Part shown: positions 27,413 to 37,732 of the stretch, in pieces
Position numbering within the stretch: position 1 is the first letter of the stretch
Layout: each line of letters begins with the position of its first letter
DNA from: Oleomonas cavernae
Lineage (GTDB): Bacteria; Pseudomonadota; Alphaproteobacteria; Zavarziniales; Zavarziniaceae
Direction: 5' to 3'
DNA length: 64,000 bases
NCBI RefSeq assembly: GCF_003590945.1
Contig: NZ_QYUK01000011.1
Coordinates: forward strand, 2,756,001-2,820,000
Program-made: the position numbers and the translations under genes
The notes under the pieces: generated by a model
The model's input: only the letters and a program-made list of their open reading frames with translations
What the model was told of the DNA's origin: nothing
Database searches by the model: none

Positions 27413-27715
27413 TCAGATACCGAATGCTGCGGCAAATGCGTCCATCTTGCGGGCCAAGGTTACGTCGCGTTCGGTCAGCCCGTCGGCGTCATGGGTCGAC
27501 AGCAGCACGTCCACGGTCTTGTAGACATTGAACCATTCCGGGTGGTGATCCATCTGCTCGGCGACCAGGGCGACGCGGGTCATGAAGGCGAAGGCCTGGT
27601 TGAAATCCTTGAACACGAAGCGCCGCTCGATCGCGTCCCGCGCCTCGGCGTCGTGCCATTTGGGCAGGCTTTCCAGGGCGGCCCTGCGGGCGTCCGGGGT
27701 CAGTTTCTGGGCCAT
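27413..27715 (-). CDS. phhB: 4a-hydroxytetrahydrobiopterin dehydratase
   Basis: The 100-residue protein is a standard pterin-4a-carbinolamine dehydratase. The catalytic motif [20 protein letters not shown] lies at about residues 55-74, with conserved [19 protein letters not shown] before it. It recycles the tetrahydropterin cofactor of aromatic amino acid hydroxylases by removing water from the 4a-carbinolamine. No phhA gene is visible in the window. Its length matches the family exactly. Confidence 0.95.
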   Translation of the reverse strand: MAQKLTPDARRAALESLPKWHDAEARDAIERRFVFKDFNQAFAFMTRVALVAEQMDHHPEWFNVYKTVDVLLSTHDADGLTERDVTLARKMDAFAAAFGI

Positions 27716-27812
27716 GCTCCCTCCTCGATCGATCCATCCTGACGTTATTAACCCGGATAATCCTGCCGCACGAGACTGGACAGCGCGGCAGGAGGCGCTA
27801 ACGTCTCGCCCG

Positions 27813-28226
27813 ATGACTCACGCGAAATTCCTCGACCGGCTCATCGCCCCCAGCCTCGAAGATATCGAGGCCCTGGCCGCGCAGGCCCTGGCGGATATTC
27901 CGCCCGTGCTGCGCGAGAAGGTCTCTGGCGTCCTGATCCGGATCGAGGAATTCGCCGATGAGGAAACCCTCGGCCAGATGGGCATCGACGATCCCTTCAC
28001 CTTGACCGGGCTCTATCGCGGCGTGCCGCTGAAGGACAAGTCGCTGGCCGACAGCGGCACCATGCCGGACATGATCTTCCTGTTCCGTCGCCCGATTCTC
28101 GACGAATGGTGCGAGACCGGCGGCTCGCTCGGCGCCCTGGTGCGCGAGGTGCTGATCCACGAGATCGGCCACCATTTCGGCTTCTCCGACGACGACATGG
28201 ACGCCCTCGACGGCGAGGATCAGTAG
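27813..28226 (+). CDS. minimal zinc metallopeptidase (DUF1025/MpM type)
   Basis: The 137-residue protein carries [14 protein letters not shown] at its C-terminus, the HExxHxxGxxD zinc-binding motif of minimal gluzincin/metzincin-like proteases of the DUF1025 family. The N-terminus [17 protein letters not shown] and a central [14 protein letters not shown] strand complete the domain. Function in vivo is unknown. The start at 27813 lies next to AGGAGG at 27791, somewhat distant, but no closer start exists. Its stop overlaps the convergent dehydrogenase by seven bases. Confidence 0.85.
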   Translation: MTHAKFLDRLIAPSLEDIEALAAQALADIPPVLREKVSGVLIRIEEFADEETLGQMGIDDPFTLTGLYRGVPLKDKSLADSGTMPDMIFLFRRPILDEWCETGGSLGALVREVLIHEIGHHFGFSDDDMDALDGEDQ

Positions 28227-29170
28227 CCCTCGCCGACGTCGACCAGGCCCACCATTGCCCCGCCCGCCCGCAGCGCCGCGACATTGGCGGCCACGCACTG
28301 GGCCGCGCTGCGCGGATCGGTTGCGGCAGCGACGTGCGGCGTTACCGTGACTTGTGGATGGGTCCACAGCGGATCGTCCGGCGGCAAGGGCTCGGTCGCG
28401 AAGACATCCAGCACCGCCTGGTCGAGCTGGCCCGAGTTGAGGGCAGCAATGATATCGCCCGGCACCTGGTGACCGCCGCGGCCGAAATTGATGATCGAGG
28501 CGCCGCGGGGCAGTTTGGCGAAGGTCGCGGCATTGAGGATGCCCCGCGTCTGGGCCGTCAGGGGCAGCAGGTTGACCAGGATCTCGCTGCGCGCCAGCAG
28601 GGCCGCGAAGCCATGGTCGCCGTGAAAGGTCGCAACCCCGTCGAGGCGTGCCGGCCGCCGGCTCCAGCCGCCGATATCGAAGCGCAGGGGACGCAGCACC
28701 GCGATCGCGCGGCGCGCCATCTCGCCAAGGCCCAGGAAGCCCACGCGCCGCTCTGTCGCCAGCGGCTGCTGGTGCATCAGCCATTGCCGCGCCGCCTGTT
28801 GCCGGCGATAGGCCGGCAACTGCCGGTGCAGGGCCAGGACATGGGCCGCCACCGCCTCGGCCATGGCATCGGCCAGTGCCGGGTCGACCAGGCGGGCGAT
28901 GGGGACGCGGCGGGGCAGGGTCGCATCCGCCATCAGGCCGTCGATGCCGGCCCACAGGCTCTGGATGAAGCGCAGGTTCGGCAAGGTGTGCAGGATGCCG
29001 GGCAGCGGGTTGGCCACCACCGCGATCTCGATGGCGGCGACCTCGTCCGGGGTCAGGTCCCGATGCGGCGGGCCGGTCAGGATCACCTCGCCCAGGGCGG
29101 TTTCCAGCAGGGCGCGGCTGGCCTCGGCCGCCGCCGGCTCCAGGCGGCTCAAGAAAACGATACTGGTCAT
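28220..29170 (-). CDS. GhrA-like glyoxylate/hydroxypyruvate reductase
   Basis: The 316-residue protein is a D-2-hydroxyacid dehydrogenase of the GhrA branch. VGFLGLGEMARRAIAVLRPL is the nucleotide loop near residue 145, FGRGGHQVPGDI replaces the usual NxGRG substrate segment, ATEPLPPDDPLW holds the Glu, and VTPHVAA the catalytic His. It should reduce glyoxylate or hydroxypyruvate with NADPH. The start codon overlaps the stop of the upstream sirtuin gene by four bases, so the two are coupled. The pair has no obvious metabolic link. Confidence 0.88.
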   Translation of the reverse strand: MTSIVFLSRLEPAAAEASRALLETALGEVILTGPPHRDLTPDEVAAIEIAVVANPLPGILHTLPNLRFIQSLWAGIDGLMADATLPRRVPIARLVDPALADAMAEAVAAHVLALHRQLPAYRRQQAARQWLMHQQPLATERRVGFLGLGEMARRAIAVLRPLRFDIGGWSRRPARLDGVATFHGDHGFAALLARSEILVNLLPLTAQTRGILNAATFAKLPRGASIINFGRGGHQVPGDIIAALNSGQLDQAVLDVFATEPLPPDDPLWTHPQVTVTPHVAAATDPRSAAQCVAANVAALRAGGAMVGLVDVGEGY

Positions 29171-29871
29171 TTCAGCAGGGTCTCGACGAACGCAGGCACG
29201 ATGACGCTCGCCGGGCCGTAGTGCCGCTCGGCAAACAGGGAATGGCCGTCCGACGGTTCCAGGTTCAGTTCCACTGTATGGGCCAGCCCCGCGCGCCGGA
29301 CGGCGGCAACGAAGCCGGCGGCAGGATAGACGGTGCCCGAGGTGCCGATCGAGACGAAAAGATCGCAAGCCTCGATCGCTTCCTCGATCGCCTCCATCTC
29401 CAGCGGCATTTCGCCGAACCAGACCACATGAGGGCGCAGGGTGCCGGTCGCGGCGCAGGACGGGCACAGGCTGCGGGTGTCGAGGTCGTCCAGGTGCGCC
29501 ATGATCTGCGTGCAATCGGTGCAGCGGGCCTTGGCCAGTTCGCCGTGCATGTGGATCAGCCGGGTGGTCCCCGCCTGTTCATGCAGGTTGTCGACATTCT
29601 GGGTCACCACCAGCACCTGGCCCGGATGCTCGGCTTCCAGGCGCGCCAGGGCGGCGTGGGCGGCATTGTGCTTTGCCGCCCGCAATCCTTGGCGCCGGGC
29701 ATTGTAGAAATCGTGGACCATCCCGGGGTTACGGCGGAAGCCCTGGGGTGTCGCCACGTCCTCGAGGTTCACCTTGGTCCACAGGCCGTCCTTGTCGCGG
29801 AAGGTGCCAAGGCCCGATTCGGCGGAAATCCCCGCCCCGGTCAGGATCACGATCCGCTGGTAACGCGCCAT
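29167..29871 (-). CDS. cobB: NAD-dependent protein deacylase (sirtuin)
   Basis: The 234-residue protein has all class III sirtuin motifs. They are LTGAGISAESGLGTFRDKDG for NAD binding, TQNVDNLHEQAG, the catalytic HMHGEL, a zinc knuckle CTDC plus CPSC, and GTSGTVYPAAGF. It removes acetyl or longer acyl groups from lysine side chains, using NAD. Tyr and Arg residues that mark desuccinylases (class III Y-x-x-R) were not clearly seen. I chose ATG 29871, which has a G-rich site upstream; ATG 29886 is also in frame. Confidence 0.92.
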   Translation of the reverse strand: MARYQRIVILTGAGISAESGLGTFRDKDGLWTKVNLEDVATPQGFRRNPGMVHDFYNARRQGLRAAKHNAAHAALARLEAEHPGQVLVVTQNVDNLHEQAGTTRLIHMHGELAKARCTDCTQIMAHLDDLDTRSLCPSCAATGTLRPHVVWFGEMPLEMEAIEEAIEACDLFVSIGTSGTVYPAAGFVAAVRRAGLAHTVELNLEPSDGHSLFAERHYGPASVIVPAFVETLLK

Positions 29872-29983
29872 GTCATGCCCCCGCATGGTCAATGAATCGC
29901 CGGTGAATAAATCGATAGGCATCCCTTGTTGATTGATACAGCATGCCAGCGCAAGGCGCAGGCACGATCGACGAGGGCCAAAA

Positions 29984-31300
29984 ATGAAGAAAATCACCTA
30001 CCTCGCCGGCGCCGCCGTGCTGATCATCGGCGGGGTGGTCTTCAGCCTCACCTCCTGCGGCGACACGGCGACCTTGTCGGGCCAGGCCGATTTCGGCCCC
30101 ACCCCCGCCATCGTCGCGCCCAATCCCACGCCGATCCCGACCGTGAAGGTCGCCACCGCCGTCGGCTGGCCCGAGGGCGCCAAGCCGGTCGCGGCGGCCG
30201 GCCTGACGGTGAAGGCCTTTGCCAGCGGCCTGGCCCATCCCCGGTGGCTCTACGTCCTGCCCAACGGCGACGTACTGGTGGCCGAGAGCAACAGCCCCGG
30301 GGACGACAGCGGCGGCATCATGGGCTGGATCCAGGACATGGTGATGGCCGAGGCCGGCGCCGGCGTGCCCAGCGCCGACCGCATCACCCTGCTGCGCGAC
30401 GGCGACGGCGACGGCACGGCCGAACTGGCGACCGTCTTCCTCGAGGGGCTGCACTCACCCTTCGGCATGGCCCTGGTCGGCCAGGACCTGTATGTGGCCA
30501 ATGCCGACGCCCTGGTCCGCTTCCCCTACAAGGGCGGCGAGACCGCCATCACCACGCCGGCCACCAAGGTCATCGACCTGCCGGCCGGCATCAATCATCA
30601 CTGGACCAAGAACGTCGTCGCCAGCGCCGACGGCAAGCACCTCTATGTCTCGGTCGGCTCCAACAGCAACGTGGCCGAGCACGGCATGGAGGTGGAGACC
30701 GACCGGGCGGCGATCCTGGAGGTCGATCCGACAACAGGCAAATACCGCGTCTTCGCGTCGGGCCTGCGCAACCCGGTCGGCATGGCGTGGAACCCCGACA
30801 GCGGCGCCTTGTGGACCTCGGTCAACGAGCGCGACGAGCTGGGCAGCGACCTGGTCCCCGACTACATGACCTCGGTGAAGGACGGCGGCTTCTACGGCTG
30901 GCCCTACAGCTATTACGGCAGCCACGTGGACACGCGGGTGGCACCGCAACGCCCCGACCTGGTGGCCAAGGCCCTGGTGCCCGACTATGCCCTGGGCGCT
31001 CATACGGCTTCGCTGGGCCTGACCTTCTACACGGCCAACCTGCTGCCCGCCCGCTTCGCCAAGGGCGCCTTCGTCGGCCAGCACGGCTCGTGGAACCGCA
31101 ACCCGCGCAGCGGCTACAAGGTGATCTTCGTGCCCTTCGCCGATGGCAAGCCCGCCGGCCTGCCCGAGGATATCTTGACCGGCTTCCTCAGCCCCGACGG
31201 CGAGGCCTACGGCCGGCCGGTCGGCGTCATCCAGGACAAGGCCGGCGCCCTGCTGGTCGCCGACGACGTCGGCAACGTGATCTGGCGGGTGGCGCCCTAG
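29984..31300 (+). CDS. PQQ-type sorbosone dehydrogenase-like lipoprotein
   Basis: The 438-residue protein starts with a lipoprotein signal ending in SLTSCGD, so a lipidated cysteine would anchor it in the envelope. The rest is a beta-propeller like that of L-sorbosone dehydrogenase and other PQQ-dependent sugar dehydrogenases: [49 protein letters not shown] and [20 protein letters not shown]. Probable reaction is oxidation of a sugar or aldehyde in the periplasm, but PQQ binding is inferred. It is divergent from the sirtuin gene. Confidence 0.85.
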   Translation: MKKITYLAGAAVLIIGGVVFSLTSCGDTATLSGQADFGPTPAIVAPNPTPIPTVKVATAVGWPEGAKPVAAAGLTVKAFASGLAHPRWLYVLPNGDVLVAESNSPGDDSGGIMGWIQDMVMAEAGAGVPSADRITLLRDGDGDGTAELATVFLEGLHSPFGMALVGQDLYVANADALVRFPYKGGETAITTPATKVIDLPAGINHHWTKNVVASADGKHLYVSVGSNSNVAEHGMEVETDRAAILEVDPTTGKYRVFASGLRNPVGMAWNPDSGALWTSVNERDELGSDLVPDYMTSVKDGGFYGWPYSYYGSHVDTRVAPQRPDLVAKALVPDYALGAHTASLGLTFYTANLLPARFAKGAFVGQHGSWNRNPRSGYKVIFVPFADGKPAGLPEDILTGFLSPDGEAYGRPVGVIQDKAGALLVADDVGNVIWRVAP

Positions 31301-31900
31301 TCACCCCTGCGATCGCGCCACGGCGCCGTCGAAGACGCGGTCGACCAGGTCGTCGGCGAAACCGTCGTCCAGCGGCAGGTGGTTGAGCAGCAAGCGCAGG
31401 TAGATCGGCCCCAGGATCAGGTCGATCACCAGTTCGATATCGATGCCGGGCGCGATGTCACCCGTCTCCTGTGCCTTGAGCAGGAAGGCACGCATGGCCG
31501 CGCGCCGTACGTCCAGGAAGCGCTCGCGGAAGATTTCCAGCACGCTGGGGTCCAGCCGCGCTTCGCCCAGGATCTCGATGACGACCTTGCCGCCCCGGCC
31601 ACGGGCCAGTTTCATGACCTCGCGCAACTGGGCCTTCAGCACGATGCGGGGCGATCCCTTGTGCTGGTACTGCATCAGCGGCTCGGCAGCCTCCAGGAAG
31701 GCGTCGATCACCAGCACGACCTTGTTCGGCCACCAGCGGTAGATCGTCGGCCGGCTGACACCTGAGGTCTGGGCGATCTGTTCGATGGTCAGGTCGCGCA
31801 CGCAGATGCCGTCGAGCAGCAGTTGCTGCGTGGCGCCGAGCACAGCATGGCGTGCCTCCTCGCTCCGCGGCCTGCCTGCCCCACGCTTCGCCACTGTCAT
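31301..31900 (-). CDS. TetR-family regulator
   Basis: The 199-residue protein shows GRPRSEEARHAVLGATQQLL, then IEQIAQTSGVSRPTIYRWWP, a clear TetR DNA-binding domain, and a C-terminal TetR_C-type half ending DLVDRVFDGAVARSQG. ATG 31900 has GGAG eight bases upstream; a TTG at 31912 is in frame. It diverges from the Old Yellow Enzyme gene, with a short palindrome between. Repression of that gene in the absence of an electrophile or enone is the natural reading, but it is an inference. Confidence 0.9.
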   Translation of the reverse strand: MTVAKRGAGRPRSEEARHAVLGATQQLLLDGICVRDLTIEQIAQTSGVSRPTIYRWWPNKVVLVIDAFLEAAEPLMQYQHKGSPRIVLKAQLREVMKLARGRGGKVVIEILGEARLDPSVLEIFRERFLDVRRAAMRAFLLKAQETGDIAPGIDIELVIDLILGPIYLRLLLNHLPLDDGFADDLVDRVFDGAVARSQG

Positions 31901-31963
31901 GCCCGTCTCCAACCGCCCGCAAGGCGCCAGTATGCACCGCCGCCGCCGCGCCGTTCCACTCGC

Positions 31964-31995
31964 TTGACATATTCTATTACATTACGTAACGTAAT
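31964..31995 (+). promoter_or_regulatory. promoter/operator of the TetR-OYE pair
   Basis: A TTGACA hexamer at 31964-31969 is followed by an AT-rich stretch and the palindrome ATTACGTAACGTAAT at 31981-31995, whose seven-base arms ATTACGT and ACGTAAT flank a single central base. A repressor bound here would cover the core promoter of the oxidoreductase gene. The -10 box is not clear-cut. Confidence 0.6.
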
Positions 31996-32017
31996 TATAT
32001 ATTGCAAAGGAGCCCCC

Positions 32018-33262
32018 ATGACCACGATCACAACACCCCTGACCCTGCCCTGCGGCACGGTCCTGCCGAACCGCCTGTGCAAGGCGGCGATGACCGAAGG
32101 CCTGGCGGATGAATGGAACCGCGCCAATCGCCGCCACGAGATCCTTTACCGGCGCTGGTCGGAAGGCGGTGCCGGCCTGCTGCTGACCGGCAATGTCACT
32201 GTCGACCGCCGCCACCCGGAACGGCCGGGCAATGTCGCGATCGATGGCAATGGCGGGCTGGAACAGCTCGCGGCCTATGCCCGGGCGGGCAAGGCGGCGG
32301 GCAACCATATCTGGATTCAGTTGACCCACGGGGGCCGGCAGACGCCCCAGTTGGTGAACGAGCGGCCGCTGGCGCCTTCGGCGATAAGGCTGCGCATCCC
32401 GGAGATTCCCGGCTTCGGCTATGGCCAGCCGGTGGCGATGACCGAGGCGCAGATCCTGGACGTCGTCGCGCGCTTTGCCCGCGCTGCGATGGTGGCGCGG
32501 GACGCGGGCTTCACCGGCGTGCAGATCCACGCCGCCCATGGCTATCTGATTTCCTCGTTCCTGAACCCGCTGGCCAACCAGCGCCAGGACGCCTGGGGCG
32601 GCTCGCTGCGCAACCGCGCCCGCCTGCTGCTGGAGGTGATCACCGCCGTGCGCCAGGCGGTAGGGGCCGATTTCCCCGTCGCGGTGAAACTCAATTCGTC
32701 CGACTTCCAGAAGGGTGGCTTCACCACGGCGGAATGCCTGGAACTCGTCGGCTGGCTGAACGAGACCGGCATCGACCTGCTGGAGATTTCGGGCGGCAGC
32801 CACGAGCAGCCCAAGATGGTCGGCCTGACCTTCCAGGAGGAAGAGGCGCCGCCGGTCAAGGAAAGCACCTTGAAGCGCGAAGCCTACTTCCTCGAATATG
32901 CGGCGCAGGTGCGGCCGGTGGCGCGCATGCCGCTGATGGTTACGGGCGGTTTCCGCACCCTGGCGGTGATGAATGCGGTGATCGAGGCGGGCGAGTTGGA
33001 CGTCGTCGGCATCGGCCGGCCGCTGGTCGTCGATCCCTCGATCGCCGGACGGCTGCTGGCCGGCACGGCACAGAGTGCCTATGCCATGGAAGACCGGATC
33101 CACAATGTGGCGGCGATGCCCTGGTTCTACATGCAGCTTCGGCGCCTGGGCGACGGCCTCGATCCCGACCTGAGCCCCGCGGGCCTCGAAACGGCCGGGC
33201 CCCACGCGGCGGCGGAAGCCGCGACGGCCGCCGCCCTGCGCTGGGAGATGCCGGCCGCCTAG
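32018..33262 (+). CDS. Old Yellow Enzyme family NADH:flavin oxidoreductase
   Basis: The 414-residue protein is an FMN-dependent TIM-barrel ene-reductase. NRLCKAAMTEGLADE opens the barrel, THGGRQTPQLVNERPLAPSA and GVQIHAAHGYLISSFLNPLA form the central FMN region, and LMVTGGFRTLAVM with VVGIGRPLVVDPSI binds the FMN phosphate. There is no C-terminal 4Fe-4S/FAD part, so it is not a dienoyl-CoA reductase. It reduces activated C=C bonds of enones or nitro compounds. AAAGGAG precedes ATG 32018. Its stop overlaps the convergent thpR stop within CTAG. Confidence 0.9.
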   Translation: MTTITTPLTLPCGTVLPNRLCKAAMTEGLADEWNRANRRHEILYRRWSEGGAGLLLTGNVTVDRRHPERPGNVAIDGNGGLEQLAAYARAGKAAGNHIWIQLTHGGRQTPQLVNERPLAPSAIRLRIPEIPGFGYGQPVAMTEAQILDVVARFARAAMVARDAGFTGVQIHAAHGYLISSFLNPLANQRQDAWGGSLRNRARLLLEVITAVRQAVGADFPVAVKLNSSDFQKGGFTTAECLELVGWLNETGIDLLEISGGSHEQPKMVGLTFQEEEAPPVKESTLKREAYFLEYAAQVRPVARMPLMVTGGFRTLAVMNAVIEAGELDVVGIGRPLVVDPSIAGRLLAGTAQSAYAMEDRIHNVAAMPWFYMQLRRLGDGLDPDLSPAGLETAGPHAAAEAATAAALRWEMPAA

Positions 33263-33800
33263 AGCCCCAGTTCGAAGCGCTCCTCCAGCGTGTACACCGG
33301 CTGCTCGTTGCCGGTGGCGCTGGAATAGAGGGCGAAGCAATCCGCCGTCCAGGGCGGCGTGCCCAGGGTGCCGTTGCCCTCCAGGAAGGCACCCAGGCGG
33401 TTGCGGTCGGGGTCCTTCAGCCGGGCCAGGGTGACGTGGGGGACGAAGCGCCGCGTCTCCAGTTCCACGCCCGGCACCCGGGCCAGGGCCGCGCCGACCC
33501 TGGCCTCCAGGTCGCTCAGCGCCGGGCTGGGTTCGATGGCGGCATAGAGCAGGCGCGCCCGGCGCCCGTCGTCGAAGGCGCCGACGCCGCGGATCGCGAC
33601 CTCGAAGGCCGGGGCATGGATCCGGTCGAGGCCGTGACGATGTCGTCGGCCACCCGCTCGTCGACATTGCCGATGAATTTCAGCGTGATGTGAAAATTCT
33701 CCGGCAAGGTCCAACGGGCACCGGGGATGCCGCCGCCGACGAAACTCAGCAGATTACGCACGCTTTGCGGCAGGGGCAGGGCGACGAACAGGCGGATCAT
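33259..33800 (-). pseudogene. thpR: RNA 2',3'-cyclic phosphodiesterase, frameshifted as sequenced
   Basis: The two segments MIRLFVALPLPQSVRNLL plus HITLKFIGNVDE, and RIHAPAFEVAIRGVGAF plus FVPHVTLARLKDP, carry the paired HxTx motifs of the 2H phosphoesterase superfamily. Adding one G/C base at about 33630-33631 restores LDRIHAP and a 180-residue protein, the normal length. ThpR opens 2',3'-cyclic phosphates on RNA ends. Both motifs are intact, so a sequencing error is more likely than decay. Confidence 0.85.
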
Positions 33801-33847
33801 GACAGTATCTTAGGGCCCATCTCTCATTCGTCATGGCCGGGCTTGTC

Positions 33848-35122
33848 CCACGGCTGTCCGGTTTAGTTTTAGTGGACTGGTTGCACGGTGTTGATTCTAC
33901 TCATGTTCAGACGTTGGCGCGTCTCCTGGACATGAAATCGGAGCAACACCGTGCGACACCACAATAGCGTTTTCCACGATCTGCTGAAGTGGGTTCCTTG
34001 GGATCGGTTCGAGCAACTGACCGCGGCGCATCAGGCCGATCGCCGGGTCCGGCGGCTGCCGACCAAGAGCCAGTTCATCGCCCTGCTGTACGGGCAATTG
34101 TCCGGCGCGAGCAGCCTGCGGGAGATCGTCGCGGGCCTGGAGAGCCATGCCGCGCGGCTCTATCACGTCGGCGGGCGTACGGTGTCGCGTTCGACCCTGG
34201 CCGACGCCAATGCCGGGCGCCCCAGTGAAGTGTTCAGCGCGTTGTTCGCCGCCATGGTCGCCGGTGCCGGGCGCGGCCTGCGCCGGGCCGTGGGTGAAGC
34301 CACCTATCTCATCGACTCGACCAGCATCCGCCTGACCGGCGTGGCGGCAGAGTGGGCGCGCTTCTCAGCCAATGCCTGCGGCGCCAAGGCCCATGTCATC
34401 TACGACCCCGATGCCGACCGGCCGATCTATGCGGCGGTCACCCCGGCCAAGGTCAACGACATCACCGCGGCCCAGGCCATGCCCATCGAAGCGGGGGCGA
34501 CCTATGTCTTCGACCTGGGCTACTACGACTACGCCTGGTGGGCCGGGCTGGACGCCGCCGGGTGCCGCATCGTCACGCGCTTCAAGTCCAACACGCCCTT
34601 GACGGTGACCGCCGAACGGCCGCTGCCCGAGGGCGCTGCCAACATCCTGTCCGACCGCGTCGGCCTGCTGCCGCGGCGCCAGGCCACGAACCGCAAGAAC
34701 CCGTTCTCCGCCCCCGTCCGCGAGGTCTGCATCACGATCGAAACCGGCAAGGTGCTGCGCCTCCTGAGCAACGATCTCGATGCCAGCGCCCAGGAAATCG
34801 CCGACCTCTACAAGCGGCGCTGGGCCATCGAGCTGTTCTTCCGCTGGGTCAAGCAGACCCTGAAGATCCGCCGCTTTCTCGGCACCAGCGAGAACGCGGT
34901 CCGCATTCAGGTTGCCGTCGCCTTGATCGCCTTCCTGCTGTTGCGCCTGGCCCAGGCCGCCCAGCAAACGGTTCAAAGCCCGCTCGCCTTCGCCCGCCTG
35001 GTGCGCGCAAACCTCATGCACCGCCGACGGCTCGACCGGCTAATCGGGGCCGAGCCAAGACAACGCATCGACCCCAACCAGATGAGCTGGCTATGAGCGT
35101 AATCTTAACCGGACAGCCGTGG
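33848..35122 (+). mobile_element. IS4-family insertion sequence
   Basis: A 1275-bp element is bounded by perfect 16-base inverted repeats CCACGGCTGTCCGGTT at 33848-33863 and its complement at 35107-35122. It contains one intact transposase gene. CTTGT occurs immediately outside both ends, offset by one base, and could be a five-base target duplication if the outermost base pair is counted with the element. The flanking sequence on each side resembles the two arms of a GTCATG..CCGGGC palindromic repeat, suggesting insertion into a REP-like unit. Confidence 0.88.
33951..35096 (+). CDS. IS4-family DDE transposase
   Basis: The 381-residue protein is a complete IS4-type transposase with an N-terminal DUF4372-like region (QFIALLYGQLSGASSLREIV). 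The catalytic acids are D122 in YLIDSTS, D188 in YVFDLGYYDY and E294 in YKRRWAIELFFRWVK; the last stretch fits Y-x2-R-x3-E-x6-K exactly. It matches the ISPepr1-like subgroup in layout, though that subgroup call is from memory of its features. No internal stop or shift is present, so the element may still be active. Confidence 0.92.
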   Translation: MRHHNSVFHDLLKWVPWDRFEQLTAAHQADRRVRRLPTKSQFIALLYGQLSGASSLREIVAGLESHAARLYHVGGRTVSRSTLADANAGRPSEVFSALFAAMVAGAGRGLRRAVGEATYLIDSTSIRLTGVAAEWARFSANACGAKAHVIYDPDADRPIYAAVTPAKVNDITAAQAMPIEAGATYVFDLGYYDYAWWAGLDAAGCRIVTRFKSNTPLTVTAERPLPEGAANILSDRVGLLPRRQATNRKNPFSAPVREVCITIETGKVLRLLSNDLDASAQEIADLYKRRWAIELFFRWVKQTLKIRRFLGTSENAVRIQVAVALIAFLLLRLAQAAQQTVQSPLAFARLVRANLMHRRRLDRLIGAEPRQRIDPNQMSWL

Positions 35123-35155
35123 CCTTGTGCGGGGCATGACGAATAGGGATTAGAA

Positions 35156-36196
35156 TCAAGGGCACGGGTTGGGGTTGCTGCGGTGGATCTTCTCGATCTC
35201 GGCGATCACCTCGTCCGACAGTTCCACATCGATCGAGCCGATATCGGCCTTGAGCTGTTCCAGGGTGGTGGCGCCGATGATGTTGGCGCCCAGGAAACTG
35301 CGGCTGTTGACATAGGCGAGTGCCATCTGCGCCGGGTCCAGCCCATGCTGGCGGGCGAGCGTCACATAGGCGTCGGCCGCCGCCTGGGCGCCGGGCGTCG
35401 AATAGCGGATGAAGCGAGAATAGAGGGTGAGGCGCGCGCCTTCGGGCTTGGCGCCGCCGAAATACTTGCCCGACAGCAGGCCCATGGCCAGCGGCGAATA
35501 GGCCAGCAGCTCGACGCTCTCGCGATGCGCGATCTCGGCCAGGCCGACCTCGAAGATACGATTGAGCAGGTTGTAGGAATTCTGGATCGAGACGATGTGG
35601 GGCAGGCCCAGCCGGTCTGCCGCCTCGAGGTAACGCATGACACCCCAGGGGCTTTCGTTGGAAACGCCCAGGTGCCGCACCTTGCCCGCCTTCACCAGGC
35701 CGGCCAGCGCGTCCAGCGTCTCCTCGATCGGGGTCAGGTCCTGCTGCTCGACATGGGTATAGCCCAGGCGGCCGAAGTGGTTGGTGATGCGTTCGGGCCA
35801 ATGGACCTGGTAGAGATCGATGTAATCGGTGTTCAGGCGCTTCAGGCTGCCGTCGATCGCTTCCGTGATCTGGGCCTTGTTCAGGATCGTGGTGGGCTTG
35901 CGCAAATGGGTGCCAGGGCCGTCCCGACCGGCCACCTTGGTCGCCAGGATCACCTTGTCACGGCTGCCCCGGGCCTTCAGCCAGGTGCCGATATAGGCCT
36001 CGGTCCGCCCTTGGGTCGAGGGCTGGGGCGGGACCGGATACATCTCGGCGGTGTCGATGAAGTTGATGCCCTGGTCCAGCGCATAGTCGAGCTGCTCGTG
36101 GGCCTGGGCTTCTGTGTTCTGCTCGCCCCAGGTCATGGTGCCCAGGCAAATGACGCTCACATCCAGATCCGTGCGGCCAAGCCGGCGGTATTTCAT
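35156..36196 (-). CDS. Tas-like aldo/keto reductase
   Basis: The 346-residue protein begins MKYRRLGRTDLDVSVICLGT and has the catalytic Asp and Tyr in FIDTAEMYP, the Lys in VILATKVAG and the His in LYQVHWPER, then GVSNESPWGVMRYL. The MYPVPPQPSTQGRTE insert is typical of the NADP(H)-dependent Tas branch. Substrates are probably small aldehydes or ketones. It is a single gene on the minus strand between the insertion sequence and tesA. Confidence 0.92.
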   Translation of the reverse strand: MKYRRLGRTDLDVSVICLGTMTWGEQNTEAQAHEQLDYALDQGINFIDTAEMYPVPPQPSTQGRTEAYIGTWLKARGSRDKVILATKVAGRDGPGTHLRKPTTILNKAQITEAIDGSLKRLNTDYIDLYQVHWPERITNHFGRLGYTHVEQQDLTPIEETLDALAGLVKAGKVRHLGVSNESPWGVMRYLEAADRLGLPHIVSIQNSYNLLNRIFEVGLAEIAHRESVELLAYSPLAMGLLSGKYFGGAKPEGARLTLYSRFIRYSTPGAQAAADAYVTLARQHGLDPAQMALAYVNSRSFLGANIIGATTLEQLKADIGSIDVELSDEVIAEIEKIHRSNPNPCP

Positions 36197-36855
36197 CAGC
36201 AGAGTTCCTTGAAGCGAAAAATCAGGGTTTGGTCAGGATATCGACGACGAGGGGGCCAGATGCCCGACGATGATCGCAACCCCCTTGGCATTGGGATGAA
36301 TGCCATCGGCCTGGTTCAACGCGGGGTCGGCGGCGACACCGTCGAGGAAGAAGGGATAAAACGGCACGCCGTGCTTTTGCGCAAGACGGGGATAGATGGC
36401 GTCAAAGGCCGCGACGTAGTCCGACCCTAAGTTGGGCGGCGCCTTCATGCCGGTGAACAGCACCTTGATGTGGCGGGCCTGCAGCCTGGTCAGGATCTGG
36501 TCGAGGTTGGCCTCGGCTTCCTGGGGCGAGAGCGCGCGCAGGGCATCGTTGCCGCCGAATTCGACGATGACGAGATCGGGCGGGGTCGCCGGATCGCCCA
36601 GCGCCCAGTCCAGCCGGGCCAGGCCGCCGGCCGTGGTATCGCCCGAGACGCCGGCGTTCTGCACTGTCACCGCAAGCCCCTTGGCGGCCAGCGCCTTCTG
36701 CAATTGCACCGGGAAGATCTCGGCCTCGGGCAGGCCGAAGCCGTGGCTGAGCGAGGTGCCGAAGGCAACGACGACATAATCTTTCGCCTGGGCCTGCATC
36801 GAAAAGACAAGCCCGGCCAGTAGCATCAGGTTGAAAAGCCAGTGCTTCAGGCCAT

Positions 36856-37581
<726 letters not shown>

Positions 37582-37589
37582 TGGCCCCC

Positions 37590-37732
37590 TCCGCCCCACA
37601 AAGCCCTCTCTTCCACGGGAGGAGAGGGTTGGGTGAGGAGGTCGTGGGGGCAAAGTACCGGCATCTCGAAGCGATGCGACCCACCGCCCCCCTCCTCACC
37701 CCGGCCCTCTCCTCTCGAGAGGAGAGGGAGAA
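37590..37732. repeat. GAGAGGG-type inverted repeat between the ABC genes
   Basis: This element contains short hairpins such as CCTCTCTTCCACGGGAGGAGAGG in broken form and a longer pairing between TTGGGTGAGGAGG and CCTCCTCACCCCGG. It is related to the element at 19217-19365. It separates the ATPase and permease genes that elsewhere usually abut or overlap, and so could act as an attenuator or RNA-processing site within the operon. Confidence 0.7.
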
